A program made the position numbers and the translations under genes. Positions 13,658-20,974 of a DNA stretch of 32,047 bases are shown here, piece after piece. Source of the DNA: a virus; IMG/VR virus record IMGVR_UViG_3300047470_000373, positions 1 to 32,047 of that record; one strand, 5' to 3'. The notes below the pieces were generated by a model that searched no databases, was not told the DNA's origin, and was given only the letters and a program-made list of their open reading frames with translations. Positions within the stretch are counted from its first letter, which is position 1. Each line of letters begins with the position of its first letter.

Positions 13658-15129
13658 TGACCATCACTCTGACCGACCTGTTCTGCGGGGCCGGTGGCTC
13701 ATCGACCGGCGCCATCCAGATCCCCGGAGTCGAAGTCATCATGGCCGCCAACCACTCCCGGCACGCCATCGACACCCACCAGGCCAACCACCCCGAAACC
13801 CGGCACGACTGCGCCGACATCAGCCAGGTAGTCCCCGGCCGCTACCCCGCCACGGACATCCTGTGGGCGTCCCCCGAGTGCACGAACCACTCCGTTGCGA
13901 AGGGCAAGAAGCGGGACCACGGCGAGTGGGACGACGGCCTGTTCGCCCCCGACGGCGTCAGCGAGGCAGAGATCCGCTCCCGCGCCACCATGTGGGACGT
14001 CCCGCGCTTCTGCGAAGAACACGCATACCGCATCGTCATCGTCGAGAACGTCGTCGACTCCCGCTGGTGGGGGCCCAAGTCGCGGCCCGGAGCGATCTAC
14101 GAGTCGTGGCTGCACACCATGCGGCACGGCCTCGGCTACTCCCACAAAGCCGTCTACCTCAACAGCATGTTCGCCGCCATGCTCGGCGACGGCGCCGCCC
14201 AGTCCCGTGACCGCAAGTACGACGTGTTCTGGCTGCCCGAGAAGGTCGAGCACGCGCCGGACTTCGACAAGTGGCTGCGGCCCACGGCGCTGTGCCCGAT
14301 GCACGGTCCGGTCCGGGCGATCCAGTCCTGGAAGACGACGAAGATGTGCTCGCCAACCCGGCCGTGGGGCCGGTACGGCAAGACCGGCCAGTACGTGTGG
14401 CGCTGTCCGCAAGTCGCCTGCCGTAACGCCATCGTCACCCCCGCCGTCCGCGGCGCCTCCCAGATCATCGACTGGGGGCTGCCCGCCCGCACCATCGGCG
14501 AACGCAAGGGCACCAAAGACGAGTTGGCGGCCAACACCCTGCGCCGCATCAACGCCGGATACGAGAAGTTCTCCCGCCCCTTCCTCGTGCCGAACGAGGG
14601 CCGCGAGAAGCCCCCGATGGACATCCTCGACCCGCTGCGCACCGTCACCACCCGCAACGAGACCGGTGTCGCGCTGCCGCCCTACGTGGTGGAGCTCCGC
14701 GGTGGCGGATCCTCCCACCGTGCCATCACAGAGCCGCTGTCCACAGTCACCGCGGGCGGCAACCACCACTTCCTGGTGAGCGCCCCCGACATGGTCCTGC
14801 CGTACTACAGCAGCAGCACCGCCCAGCCGGCCATGCAACCACTCGGCACCGTCACAACCGTCGAGGGCCACGCCGCGGTGTACGGAGGCCGGGTGCGATC
14901 GGTCGACGACTGCGGTTACCGGATGTTGGAGCCGCACGAGTACCAGGCCGCGATGCACTTCCCCAAGGGGTACATCCTCACCCCGGCCGACAAGCGCACC
15001 AAGGTCAAGATGCTCGGCAATGCCGTCACGCCGAACGCCGCCCGCGACCTAGTCGCGATGGCCGTCGAAGCACTCACCGGCGAAGACGTCGAGCGCCCCA
15101 CCGCGCCGCACCTCGCAGCCGCCGCATGA
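13657..15129 (+). CDS. dcm: C5-cytosine DNA methyltransferase (Dcm-like)
   Basis: The 490-residue enzyme transfers methyl groups from S-adenosylmethionine to C5 of cytosine. Motif I is DLFCGAGGS (7-15), motif IV is ASPECTNHS (71-79), motif VI is IVENVVDS (128-135, the ENV triad), motif VIII is QSRDRKY (182-188), and motif X is GNAVTPNAARDLV near the C-terminus. The catalytic cysteine is C75, but the usual PPCQ reads SPEC. The variable region holds a zinc-like set (CPMH ... YVWRCPQVAC) and three repeats of the form PL-x-TVT. The start at 13657 makes a TGATG overlap. No partner restriction gene is visible, so self-protection of the element is likely. Confidence 0.93.
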   Translation: MTITLTDLFCGAGGSSTGAIQIPGVEVIMAANHSRHAIDTHQANHPETRHDCADISQVVPGRYPATDILWASPECTNHSVAKGKKRDHGEWDDGLFAPDGVSEAEIRSRATMWDVPRFCEEHAYRIVIVENVVDSRWWGPKSRPGAIYESWLHTMRHGLGYSHKAVYLNSMFAAMLGDGAAQSRDRKYDVFWLPEKVEHAPDFDKWLRPTALCPMHGPVRAIQSWKTTKMCSPTRPWGRYGKTGQYVWRCPQVACRNAIVTPAVRGASQIIDWGLPARTIGERKGTKDELAANTLRRINAGYEKFSRPFLVPNEGREKPPMDILDPLRTVTTRNETGVALPPYVVELRGGGSSHRAITEPLSTVTAGGNHHFLVSAPDMVLPYYSSSTAQPAMQPLGTVTTVEGHAAVYGGRVRSVDDCGYRMLEPHEYQAAMHFPKGYILTPADKRTKVKMLGNAVTPNAARDLVAMAVEALTGEDVERPTAPHLAAAA

Positions 15130-15212
15130 CCGCCCGCCCCCGCCTGCGCGCCGGGCCCTGACACCCATCCCGCACATCGGCCGGACATGCACCCCAAGGC
15201 AGGACATAGCGA

Positions 15213-15233
15213 AGCCCCGCACGTGGCGGGGCT
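15213..15233. terminator. Bidirectional hairpin between convergent genes
   Basis: AGCCCCGC (15213-15220) pairs with GCGGGGCT (15226-15233) over a 5-nt loop. It lies between the rightward methyltransferase stop (15129) and the leftward HTH stop (15257), so it probably ends transcription from both sides. The stem resembles the terminator core at 28230-28255. Confidence 0.58.
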
Positions 15234-15256
15234 GGGAGGAGGAGGACGTGCAGCAG

Positions 15257-15466
15257 CTAGGACTTCGACGCCGGCGCGATGCGGGCAACCCACTCGCGGG
15301 TGAAACCGGCCAGCTTCGCCATGTGCGACGGGCCCTTTCCCGCTGCCCGTCCCTTCACGAGGAGGTCGCGCAGCTCGGCGTCAGCATCGTTGAAGGCCTT
15401 CTCGGCCCGAGCGCGCTTCTTCGCTGCGGCCTGAATCTTCGTGTCGAGGGTGTCCATGAAGCACAT
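15257..15466 (-). CDS. Small HTH protein with N-terminal coiled coil (69 aa)
   Basis: It is encoded leftward inside the otherwise rightward early block. Residues 5-40 form a basic/acidic coiled coil (KIQAAAKKRARAEKAFNDAD), and residues 45-66 fit an HTH (GPSHMAKLAGFTREWVARIA) like those of small actinophage regulators. Starts at 15466 or 15457 are possible; neither has a clear ribosome site, suggesting leaderless translation. It diverges from the endonuclease VII gene over a 76-bp region with palindromes, so it may regulate that gene and itself. Confidence 0.68.
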   Translation of the reverse strand: MCFMDTLDTKIQAAAKKRARAEKAFNDADAELRDLLVKGRAAGKGPSHMAKLAGFTREWVARIAPASKS

Positions 15467-15469
15467 GGT

Positions 15470-15525
15470 GACACAGCGTGTCGCGGTCGCGCTACGCCTC
15501 CGCGCATTGTGAACGCGACCCGCGA
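15470..15525. promoter_or_regulatory. Operator-like inverted repeats between divergent genes
   Basis: GACAC-AGC-GTGTC (15470-15482) is a perfect 5+3+5 palindrome immediately before the leftward HTH start. TCGCGGTCGCG (15481-15491) is nearly complementary to CGCGACCCGCGA (15514-15525), differing by a single extra base. The second arm overlaps the spacer of the rightward promoter, suiting repression by the small HTH protein. Confidence 0.4.
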
Positions 15526-15535
15526 ACGCTATTCT
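15507..15535 (+). promoter_or_regulatory. Strong rightward promoter for a leaderless transcript
   Basis: TTGTGA (15507-15512) and TATTCT (15530-15535) are separated by exactly 17 bp. The ATG at 15543 begins only 8 bp after the -10 box, about where transcription would start, and no ribosome site precedes it. This predicts a leaderless mRNA for the endonuclease VII-like gene. Confidence 0.62.
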
Positions 15536-15542
15536 CATACGC

Positions 15543-16109
15543 ATGACAGGGGAGATCTTGCCTGTGCCCAACAGGCGTACCGAAACGCGCCACGCCACAC
15601 CCGGCAACAGCTGCAATCACTTCCTGAAGTACGAGATGAGCTGCGACGACTTCGATCGACTGCAAGCCCGCGCGGCTGGCCGCTGCGAGCTATGCGAGAC
15701 GCCAGAGGTCGAGACGGTGCGGGGTGCTCTGGTCATCGATCACTTCCAGGGCGACGGCCTCTTCTTCGTCCGCGGACTGATCTGCGACCGCTGCAACTCG
15801 GTCATGTCGCGACACGACAGGAACGTGGAGTGGGGGCCCTCGTCGTTGCCCTGGGCGGAACGGGCGCGGGCCTACCACCTCGCCGCGTTCGAGCGCCCCA
15901 CGCAGCAGGAGTTCGAGCAGGCCGACCGGTACATCGCGTCCCGTCGGCCCTACAAGGTCAAGGACCGGCCCTCCGTTCCCGTCGCACGCCCGGAAGCGCT
16001 ACTTGTCCGACTGGACCGGTCGATGACAGATGCCGCCAGGAAGCTGCGCCTTCACCTCACCGACAAACAGAGGGCTCGACTCGCCGAGCTCCTTTCCCGG
16101 CCCGAGTAA
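15543..16109 (+). CDS. Endonuclease VII-like (HNH, zinc) nuclease
   Basis: The 188-residue protein matches the recombination endonuclease VII family: CELC (48-51), VIDHFQGDG (D66, H67), VRGLICDRCN (77-85) with the second zinc pair C81/C84 and N85. This family resolves Holliday junctions and other branched DNA, or cuts at mismatches. The C-terminal 90 residues are basic and helical (MTDAARKLRLHLTDKQRARL), probably for DNA binding. It has its own promoter and appears leaderless, and it is separated from both the methyltransferase and the replication genes, so it looks like an independently expressed insertion. Confidence 0.85.
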   Translation: MTGEILPVPNRRTETRHATPGNSCNHFLKYEMSCDDFDRLQARAAGRCELCETPEVETVRGALVIDHFQGDGLFFVRGLICDRCNSVMSRHDRNVEWGPSSLPWAERARAYHLAAFERPTQQEFEQADRYIASRRPYKVKDRPSVPVARPEALLVRLDRSMTDAARKLRLHLTDKQRARLAELLSRPE

Positions 16110-16189
16110 TCGACCCGAAGCCTCCATGAGGGCTGCCTCGAAACAGCTGAACACCCAGAGAGACACCCCTCCTTGAGAAGAGACCAGAA

Positions 16190-17083
16190 GTGAGCACTGA
16201 GGCCATGGACTGGGCACTCGAACATGCTCCACCGATGCCCGCGCAGCTCGTCGCCACCCTCAGCGGGCTGGCGCGCCACGCCGACAGGAAGGGCCGCGGG
16301 GCGTACCCGTCGGTCGCCCGGCTGGCCGCCTACGCCTGCAAGGCCGAGCGCTCCGCCCAGCGTGACCTCAAGCAGCTTCGAGAGCTCGGCCTCATTCGTC
16401 TCGGCGATCAGGCCAAGGCCGGACACCTTCCGGAGGGGAAGCGTCCGGAGGTCTACGACCTGGCCCTCGAACGGACCGTGCCGGGCGGCCGAGCCGGTGC
16501 CGATGAGGTGACGCGGACGTCACGGGTGACGCTCGCGTCATCTCGACGGCGCGGTGGAAAGAAGAAGCCCAGTTCAGAAGATGTGCCGTCCGATTTTACG
16601 GGTGACGTGGACGTCAGGGGTGACGTGGACGTCACCGGTGACGCTGGCGTCGCGGATGGGGTGACGCCCACGTCGCAGGAGGGGCGACGTGGGCGTCACC
16701 CAAACCAAAAAGATGAACCAACAGATGAACCAAAAGACTCTTATGGCGCCCGCGGCTCGGATCGCGCGGCAGGAGTCGACGAAGAGCGCGACTACACCTG
16801 GCGAGCTTTCGCCGAGTTCTGGGTCTGCTATCCGCGGCCCATGAAGCCCGAGAAGACCAAGACGGCATGGCGCGACGCCATCGACCGCGGCGCCGACCCG
16901 GACCACATCGTCAAGGCCGCCAAGGCCTACGCCTTCGCGCGCCGCAACGAGGACCGGCAATTCACGCCGTACTCCAACACCTGGCTCGACGCCGGCAGCT
17001 ACGAAGACCCGACTGACGAGCCCGGCGGCTATCAGCCGTACCGCGACCCCACTGATCAATCCGTCTACGACGAGGACCTCTGA
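16190..17083 (+). CDS. Replication initiator (lambda O-like) carrying an internal origin
   Basis: The N-terminal 75 residues form a winged helix of the phage replisome-organiser type, with GAYPSVARLAAYACKAERSA and a following DLKQLRELGLI helix. The middle (105-185) is low in complexity because it encodes the iterons; it reads TGDVDVRGDVDVTGDAG in part. The C-terminal domain (200-265) includes FAEFWVCYPRPMKPEKTKTA, a pattern I have seen in phage replication proteins. A DnaC-like loader and a DnaB-like helicase follow, as in lambda O-P systems. The GTG at 16190 has only a weak ribosome site; the ATG at 16205 is an alternative. The initiator role is inferred from fold, iterons and neighbours. 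Confidence 0.78.
   Translation: MSTEAMDWALEHAPPMPAQLVATLSGLARHADRKGRGAYPSVARLAAYACKAERSAQRDLKQLRELGLIRLGDQAKAGHLPEGKRPEVYDLALERTVPGGRAGADEVTRTSRVTLASSRRRGGKKKPSSEDVPSDFTGDVDVRGDVDVTGDAGVADGVTPTSQEGRRGRHPNQKDEPTDEPKDSYGARGSDRAAGVDEERDYTWRAFAEFWVCYPRPMKPEKTKTAWRDAIDRGADPDHIVKAAKAYAFARRNEDRQFTPYSNTWLDAGSYEDPTDEPGGYQPYRDPTDQSVYDEDL
16507..16700 (+). repeat. Iteron array, candidate replication origin
   Basis: Six direct and one inverted copy of a 16-bp unit, consensus GGTGACGYBSRCGTCR, lie at 16507-16522, 16525-16540, 16601-16616, 16619-16634, 16637-16652, 16660-16675 and, inverted, 16685-16700. The spacing is 18 bp within each cluster. Each unit has internal dyad symmetry (GACG...CGTC). The last direct copy and the inverted copy are identical and form a 16-bp inverted repeat around 9 bp. 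Copies occur in two reading frames of the host gene, so the DNA rather than the peptide is conserved. Confidence 0.8.
16701..16745 (+). other. AT-rich stretch beside the iterons, candidate unwinding element
   Basis: This 45-bp stretch is about 64% A+T by count in a strongly GC-rich window, and begins right after the last iteron. It contains two copies of AGATGAACCA (16711-16720 and 16723-16732). Iterons followed by an AT-rich unwinding element inside the initiator gene is the layout of the lambda origin. Confidence 0.62.
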
Positions 17084-17084
17084 C

Positions 17085-17798
17085 ATGCAGTACATCCCGC
17101 CCATGAACCTGCGAGGCCATGACGTCGCCCCGCTGCTGGCCAGTCGCGGTCTGACCGACGAGTGGTTCAACCTGCACGACTTCGACGCGCACAGCGCCGC
17201 GAACGTGGCCCGCAACACCTACGCCGAGACGATGGCGAAGGTCCCGTTCCACTACCGCGGCGCCGTCCCGTCGCTGCCGCAGTTGCGCACCTGGATGGAC
17301 GGCCTCATCGCCGACGCCAAGAGCTTCCAGGAGGACCGCAGCGCACCGATCGCCAGCATCATCAACGGCCCCTCGCTGCTGCTGCTCGGCGTGTGCGGCG
17401 TCGGCAAGACCCATGAGGCATACGGGGCGATGCGGGAGCTGGCGGTCAGCGGCGTCTACGGCCAGTGGCAGGTGACCACCGCCGCGGACCTGTATGCGGC
17501 GCTGCGGCCCCGGTTCGGCGTCGACTCGGAGGCCGAGTTCCGCAAGTACCGGGATGCCCGCCTCCTGTTCGTCGACGACTTGGGGGCGGAGCGGAAGCCG
17601 ACGGAGTTCACCGAGGAGGTCAACTTCCGGCTGGTCAACCACCGCTACGAGAACCACCGGCCGACCCTGTTCACGTCGAACGTCGAGCCGAAGCAGTTGG
17701 CCGAACGCCTCGGCGACCGCGTCACCAGTCGGCTCGTCGAGATGTGCGAGCGCGTCGCCATGAAGGGCCGCGACCGCCGTCGGGGTGAGGCCGCGTGA
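17085..17798 (+). CDS. DnaC-like helicase-loader ATPase
   Basis: The 237-residue AAA+ protein has Walker A GVCGVGKT (102-109), Walker B LLFVDDLGAE (160-169), a sensor 1 TLFTSN (194-199), and an arginine-finger region GDRVTSRL (210-217). This is the DnaC/IstB-type set, and the N-terminal 90 residues would contact helicase or initiator. The gene lies 1 bp after the initiator gene and overlaps the helicase gene by GTGA, so its job is probably loading DnaB onto the unwound origin. IstB itself is unlikely because no transposase is present. Confidence 0.88.
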   Translation: MQYIPPMNLRGHDVAPLLASRGLTDEWFNLHDFDAHSAANVARNTYAETMAKVPFHYRGAVPSLPQLRTWMDGLIADAKSFQEDRSAPIASIINGPSLLLLGVCGVGKTHEAYGAMRELAVSGVYGQWQVTTAADLYAALRPRFGVDSEAEFRKYRDARLLFVDDLGAERKPTEFTEEVNFRLVNHRYENHRPTLFTSNVEPKQLAERLGDRVTSRLVEMCERVAMKGRDRRRGEAA

Positions 17799-19180
17799 GC
17801 ACCGAGACCGAACTGTGGGCGCCCGACGAGGCCCCGGCGGACGCCGGCCCGCGCCCACCATCACGCCCCTGTGACCTTGAGGCCGAGCAGATCCTCGTCG
17901 CCACCGCGATCATGCAGCCCTCCGCGATCGACGAACTCGGCGCGGAAGGCTTCGACCCCGCAGACATCACCACCGACTGGCTGCGCTGGTCCTGGTTCGC
18001 CGTCGAGGAACTCCGCACCGCGTTCCGTGACGGCGAGCTCAAGCACCTCGCCGTGCACCGGCAGCTGGAGGCCTGGCATGCCGACGGCCGCATGCCCTCC
18101 CGGGTTCCGGCCGCCGACCACCTGATGGAGCTGTGCAACCACGCCCACTACGGCAACGCCGCCTGGTATGCCCGCCGCGTCGCCAAGAAGGCCGTTGCCG
18201 CCCGCATGGTGGCGCTCGGCTACGACGCGATCCTCAAGGCATCTTCGCCTGCCTTCGACGAAGACTCCGACGTGGCCGCCGTCCAGGCCGATCTCGACGG
18301 TGTCGTCCGGCCCACCGACGAAGACAACCTCGCCTCCATCGGCGACCTCGTCGGCAACAGCCTCGTCCGCGCCGTCACACCGCCCACCAACGAGGACCGC
18401 GTCCCGACCGGGTTCATCGACCTCGACAGCCTGTTCTCCGGCGGTTTCACCCCCGGCCAGATGATCGTGATCGGCGCCCGGCCGGCCATGGGCAAGTCGA
18501 CGCTGGCCCAGGACTTCGCGCGCGGCGCCGCGGTCCGCAACAAGATCCCCACGCTCATCGAGTCGCTGGAGATGAGCAGCGACGACCTCTCGGACCGCAT
18601 CCTGTGCGCCGAGGCCCGCATCCCGCTGCACCACCTGCGGCAGGGCATCGTCGGCGACGTCGACTTGGCCCGCGCCGCGGTCCGCGTGAAGGACACCATC
18701 CAGGACGCCCCGCTGTACATCAACGACGGCGCCCTCCTGTCGCTGGCGACCCTGAGGGCCCGCGTCCGCAATCTGGTCCGCACCAAGGGCCTGCGACTGG
18801 TGATCATCGACTACCTGCAGTTGATGCAGGTCGGGCGGGCCGACAACCGGCAGCAGGCCGTCGCCGACCTTTCCCGCGGACTGAAGCTCCTCGCCAAGGA
18901 CTTCGGGATCGCCGTCATCGTCCTCTGTCAGCTCAATCGCGGACCCGAGCAGCGCACCGAGAAGAAGCCGCAGGTGTCCGATCTGCGCGAGTCGGGAGCG
19001 ATCGAGCAGGACGCCGACATCGTGATCCTGCTCCACCGCGAGGACGCCTACGAGAAAGAGTCCCCGCGGGCCGGTGAGGCCGACTTCATCGTCGGCAAGC
19101 ACCGAAACGGGCCCACCGCGACGATCACCGCCGCCTTCCAAGGTCATTTCGCACGTTTCTCTGACATGGCGGCGACGTGA
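17795..19180 (+). CDS. dnaB: Replicative DNA helicase, DnaB-like
   Basis: The 461-residue protein has the N-terminal DnaB domain (CDLEAEQILVATAIMQP, 26-42) and a RecA-type motor: TGFIDLDSLFSGGFTPGQ (205-222), Walker A GARPAMGKST (227-236), SLEMSSDDLSDR (257-268), Walker B LVIIDYLQLM (335-344), the CQLNRGPEQR motif (378-387) and the SDLRESGAIEQDADIV motif (395-410). It drives fork unwinding as a hexamer. Length is normal for the family. The GTG start overlaps the loader stop, and the order of initiator, loader and helicase supports a self-contained replication module. Confidence 0.95.
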   Translation: MSTETELWAPDEAPADAGPRPPSRPCDLEAEQILVATAIMQPSAIDELGAEGFDPADITTDWLRWSWFAVEELRTAFRDGELKHLAVHRQLEAWHADGRMPSRVPAADHLMELCNHAHYGNAAWYARRVAKKAVAARMVALGYDAILKASSPAFDEDSDVAAVQADLDGVVRPTDEDNLASIGDLVGNSLVRAVTPPTNEDRVPTGFIDLDSLFSGGFTPGQMIVIGARPAMGKSTLAQDFARGAAVRNKIPTLIESLEMSSDDLSDRILCAEARIPLHHLRQGIVGDVDLARAAVRVKDTIQDAPLYINDGALLSLATLRARVRNLVRTKGLRLVIIDYLQLMQVGRADNRQQAVADLSRGLKLLAKDFGIAVIVLCQLNRGPEQRTEKKPQVSDLRESGAIEQDADIVILLHREDAYEKESPRAGEADFIVGKHRNGPTATITAAFQGHFARFSDMAAT

Positions 19181-19443
19181 TGAACCAGCCCACCGCTGAG
19201 GACTTCGCCGCCATGCGCGAGCAAGGCGACCTCAAGGACTACCTGCTGTCCCTCGCCGGCCGCGCCCCCAAGCCGAAGCCCACCCTCACCGCGGTCCCGG
19301 CCCCCGCCTACCGCATCACCCACACCGGCGGCTGGCCTCTCGGCACCGCCGCCACCGGCCCGACCCCGCCGCCCGACACGTGCACCTGCGCCAAGTGCGG
19401 CGGCAACCCCGCCAGCCGTGTTGAGCACCGTGACGCCGCCTGA
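19180..19443 (+). CDS. Small protein with C-terminal cysteine cluster (87 aa)
   Basis: The gene starts at the ATG overlapping the helicase stop (TGATG); a GTG one codon earlier is possible. The N-terminus is helical (TAEDFAAMREQGDLKDYLLS). A proline-rich linker leads to a CTCAKC cluster (about 68-73). It may be a helicase-associated or nucleic-acid-binding accessory, but this is based on position only. Confidence 0.58.
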   Translation: MNQPTAEDFAAMREQGDLKDYLLSLAGRAPKPKPTLTAVPAPAYRITHTGGWPLGTAATGPTPPPDTCTCAKCGGNPASRVEHRDAA

Positions 19444-19470
19444 TCGCGGCATTGCCCAGAAGGAGAACTC

Positions 19471-19920
19471 ATGTCCCTGCACGACGAACTCAACCGGATC
19501 GGCCACGAGATGACGCAGCGCCGCCTGCGGGCCGCCGAGGACTTCACCCGCAACGCCCTGGCGATGACGCCGTACACGACCGAGACGGCCACCGAGTTCG
19601 CCTCCCGCCTCCGGTTCTTCGCCGAGCGGAACTACCCGGAGCTGATCGTGCGGCTGGAGGACCACCAGCGGCAGGAGATCCTGCCGCTCGCCGAGACGTG
19701 CGGCTGCAGCCCGGAGAGTGAGGGCTACGAAGACGACCACTGCGAGTCGGGCGACGACCTTGAGGACCTGTGCGCCCGCCAGCACCTCGGCTTCGTCTGC
19801 GCCACCTGCATCAACGAGGACGGCAACGGGCCGTCGTGGCGCCCCGACCGCTTCGAGTGGCCATGCCCCACCATCGCCCGCCTCGACGGCATCGCCGAGG
19901 TCGGGCAGGCCGCCCGATGA
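19471..19920 (+). CDS. Unknown cysteine-containing protein (149 aa)
   Basis: AAGGAGAA precedes the ATG by 5 nt. The N-terminal 75 residues are helical. The C-terminal half has CGC, a DDHCESGDDLEDLC stretch and CATC, enough cysteines and a histidine for a zinc site. ATGA coupling links it to the next gene. No recognised family. Confidence 0.62.
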   Translation: MSLHDELNRIGHEMTQRRLRAAEDFTRNALAMTPYTTETATEFASRLRFFAERNYPELIVRLEDHQRQEILPLAETCGCSPESEGYEDDHCESGDDLEDLCARQHLGFVCATCINEDGNGPSWRPDRFEWPCPTIARLDGIAEVGQAAR

Positions 19921-20126
19921 CCGCCGAGTTCTCCGTCGCCGAGTGGAAGGCCGTGTGTGCGGCGGCCGGTGCCGACATCGAGGTCGCCACCGACACGTTC
20001 GGCCGCCCCGACGTCCGCATCGACCGGACCGCCATGGAACGGCTGCGGGACTACGCCGCGCAGATCGGCGCCGACGACATGGCCGCGTTCTTCAAAGGCT
20101 GCCTGGACTCCGGAGGGAACCGATGA
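19917..20126 (+). CDS. Small hypothetical protein (69 aa)
   Basis: The gene is coupled by ATGA on both sides. It reads as a helix (SVAEWKAVCAAAGADIE), a strand pair and a second helix (AMERLRDYAAQIGADDMAAF). No motif or family is evident. Confidence 0.58.
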   Translation: MTAEFSVAEWKAVCAAAGADIEVATDTFGRPDVRIDRTAMERLRDYAAQIGADDMAAFFKGCLDSGGNR

Positions 20127-20476
20127 CCGCCCCGATCATCTGCCGTCCGCCGTCGTTTCCGATCCGGCGCATCCTCGCCTGCCCGACGTGCAAGCAGCGC
20201 CGTCGTTTCGCGGGCCGGGACCACGGCCCGTACTACGGCCCGACCATCACCTGCCTCGGCTGCGGCGACTCCTGGTCCTGCGGCGAAATGCTCGATCGGC
20301 CCTTCAAGCGCGCCTGGCGCAAGGAGGCCATCGCCGCGGCCAAGCGGGCATGGAACGAGGCCGGACGCCACGCCCCCGCCGAGTGGAAGCAGTGGCTCGC
20401 CGACGAACTCGCCGCCGTGATGGCCGACTACGGCTCGTCGACCGAAGACGTGCGACTCCCCAGCCCCGCCGCCTGA
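20123..20476 (+). CDS. Zinc-ribbon protein (117 aa)
   Basis: The cysteine pairs CPTC (about 20-23) and CLGC (about 44-47) are spaced by roughly 20 residues with aromatic and basic residues between, fitting a zinc ribbon. The C-terminal half is a helical, tryptophan-containing region (KRAWRKEAIAAAKRAWNEAG). A DNA- or RNA-binding function is likely but the target is unknown. Confidence 0.62.
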   Translation: MTAPIICRPPSFPIRRILACPTCKQRRRFAGRDHGPYYGPTITCLGCGDSWSCGEMLDRPFKRAWRKEAIAAAKRAWNEAGRHAPAEWKQWLADELAAVMADYGSSTEDVRLPSPAA

Positions 20477-20608
20477 CCCGTCCGACAGACACCGCCCTGA
20501 GGCCACAGGGAGGCGCAGGAGGGCCCCGCATGGCACGCAGGCCCCAGGAGTCCACCCCGCACCCAGCAGGCCGCCAGAAAGCCGCACACGCCCGCCAAGG
20601 AGAACCCG

Positions 20609-20821
20609 ATGACCGCCCTCAAGCCCAAGCCGACCAACGAAACCGAACGCATCGAGACCGCCCTACGCCTCCTCGAAGCCGTCCACCGCTGCCGCGAACT
20701 CGGCTGGCGCACCGTCACCGTCGACCGCCTCGTACGCATCGCCAACGGCGACGACTACAAGGCCATGCCCCCGAACCCCGCCACCGCCCCCAAGTCCCGA
20801 CGCGGCACACACCACGCCTGA
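20609..20821 (+). CDS. Small basic helical protein (70 aa)
   Basis: AAGGAG lies 7 nt before the ATG at 20609. Residues 10-48 form helices with an HTH-like rhythm (ALRLLEAVHRCRELGWRTVT followed by VDRLVRIANG), and the tail is basic and disordered. It could bind DNA, though the HTH match is weak. The 132-bp gap before it holds no other gene that I can support. Confidence 0.58.
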   Translation: MTALKPKPTNETERIETALRLLEAVHRCRELGWRTVTVDRLVRIANGDDYKAMPPNPATAPKSRRGTHHA

Positions 20822-20846
20822 CCCGCACCAACCGAACACCACCCCA

Positions 20847-20910
20847 ACCGACCAGTCGGTCAGTAACCGCCCGTTAAACCGCGACCCACCCAACTGACCG
20901 ACCGTTCAGT
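20847..20910. promoter_or_regulatory. Paired TetR-type operator-like palindromes
   Basis: ACCGAC-CA-GTCGGT (20847-20860) is a perfect 6+2+6 palindrome extended by CAGT. ACTGACCGACCGTTCAGT (20893-20910) is a near-palindrome (14 of 18). The GTCGGTCAGT arm (20855-20864) and ACTGACCGAC (20893-20902) are also perfectly complementary, so an RNA stem with a 28-nt loop is an alternative. They lie in the 153-bp gap before the 20975 gene. No TetR gene is seen in the window. Confidence 0.48.
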
Positions 20911-20974
20911 AGGCCCCGCAGCCCACACCACACCACCCCGCCCCACCCACCCGACAGAACGGAAACACGGACAA

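Noticed and set aside
13699-14958. A 419-codon open frame antisense to the methyltransferase gene
   Set aside because: The opposite strand has every C5-methyltransferase motif; the antisense product is low-complexity and without a ribosome site.
15126-15161. An 11-codon ORF coupled by ATGA to the methyltransferase stop
   Set aside because: It is too short and arginine/proline-rich to support; the overlap alone is weak evidence.
16507-16700. CRISPR-like array
   Set aside because: The repeats are 16-bp units spaced by 2 bp within clusters, without unique spacers or cas genes; iterons explain them.
17085-17798. IstB-type transposition ATPase
   Set aside because: The fold is shared, but there is no IstA transposase or terminal inverted repeat, and the initiator and helicase neighbours point to a DnaC-like loader.
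17861-19147. A 428-codon open frame antisense to the helicase gene
   Set aside because: It mirrors the DnaB-like gene and has no recognisable motif; long antisense frames are expected at this G+C content.
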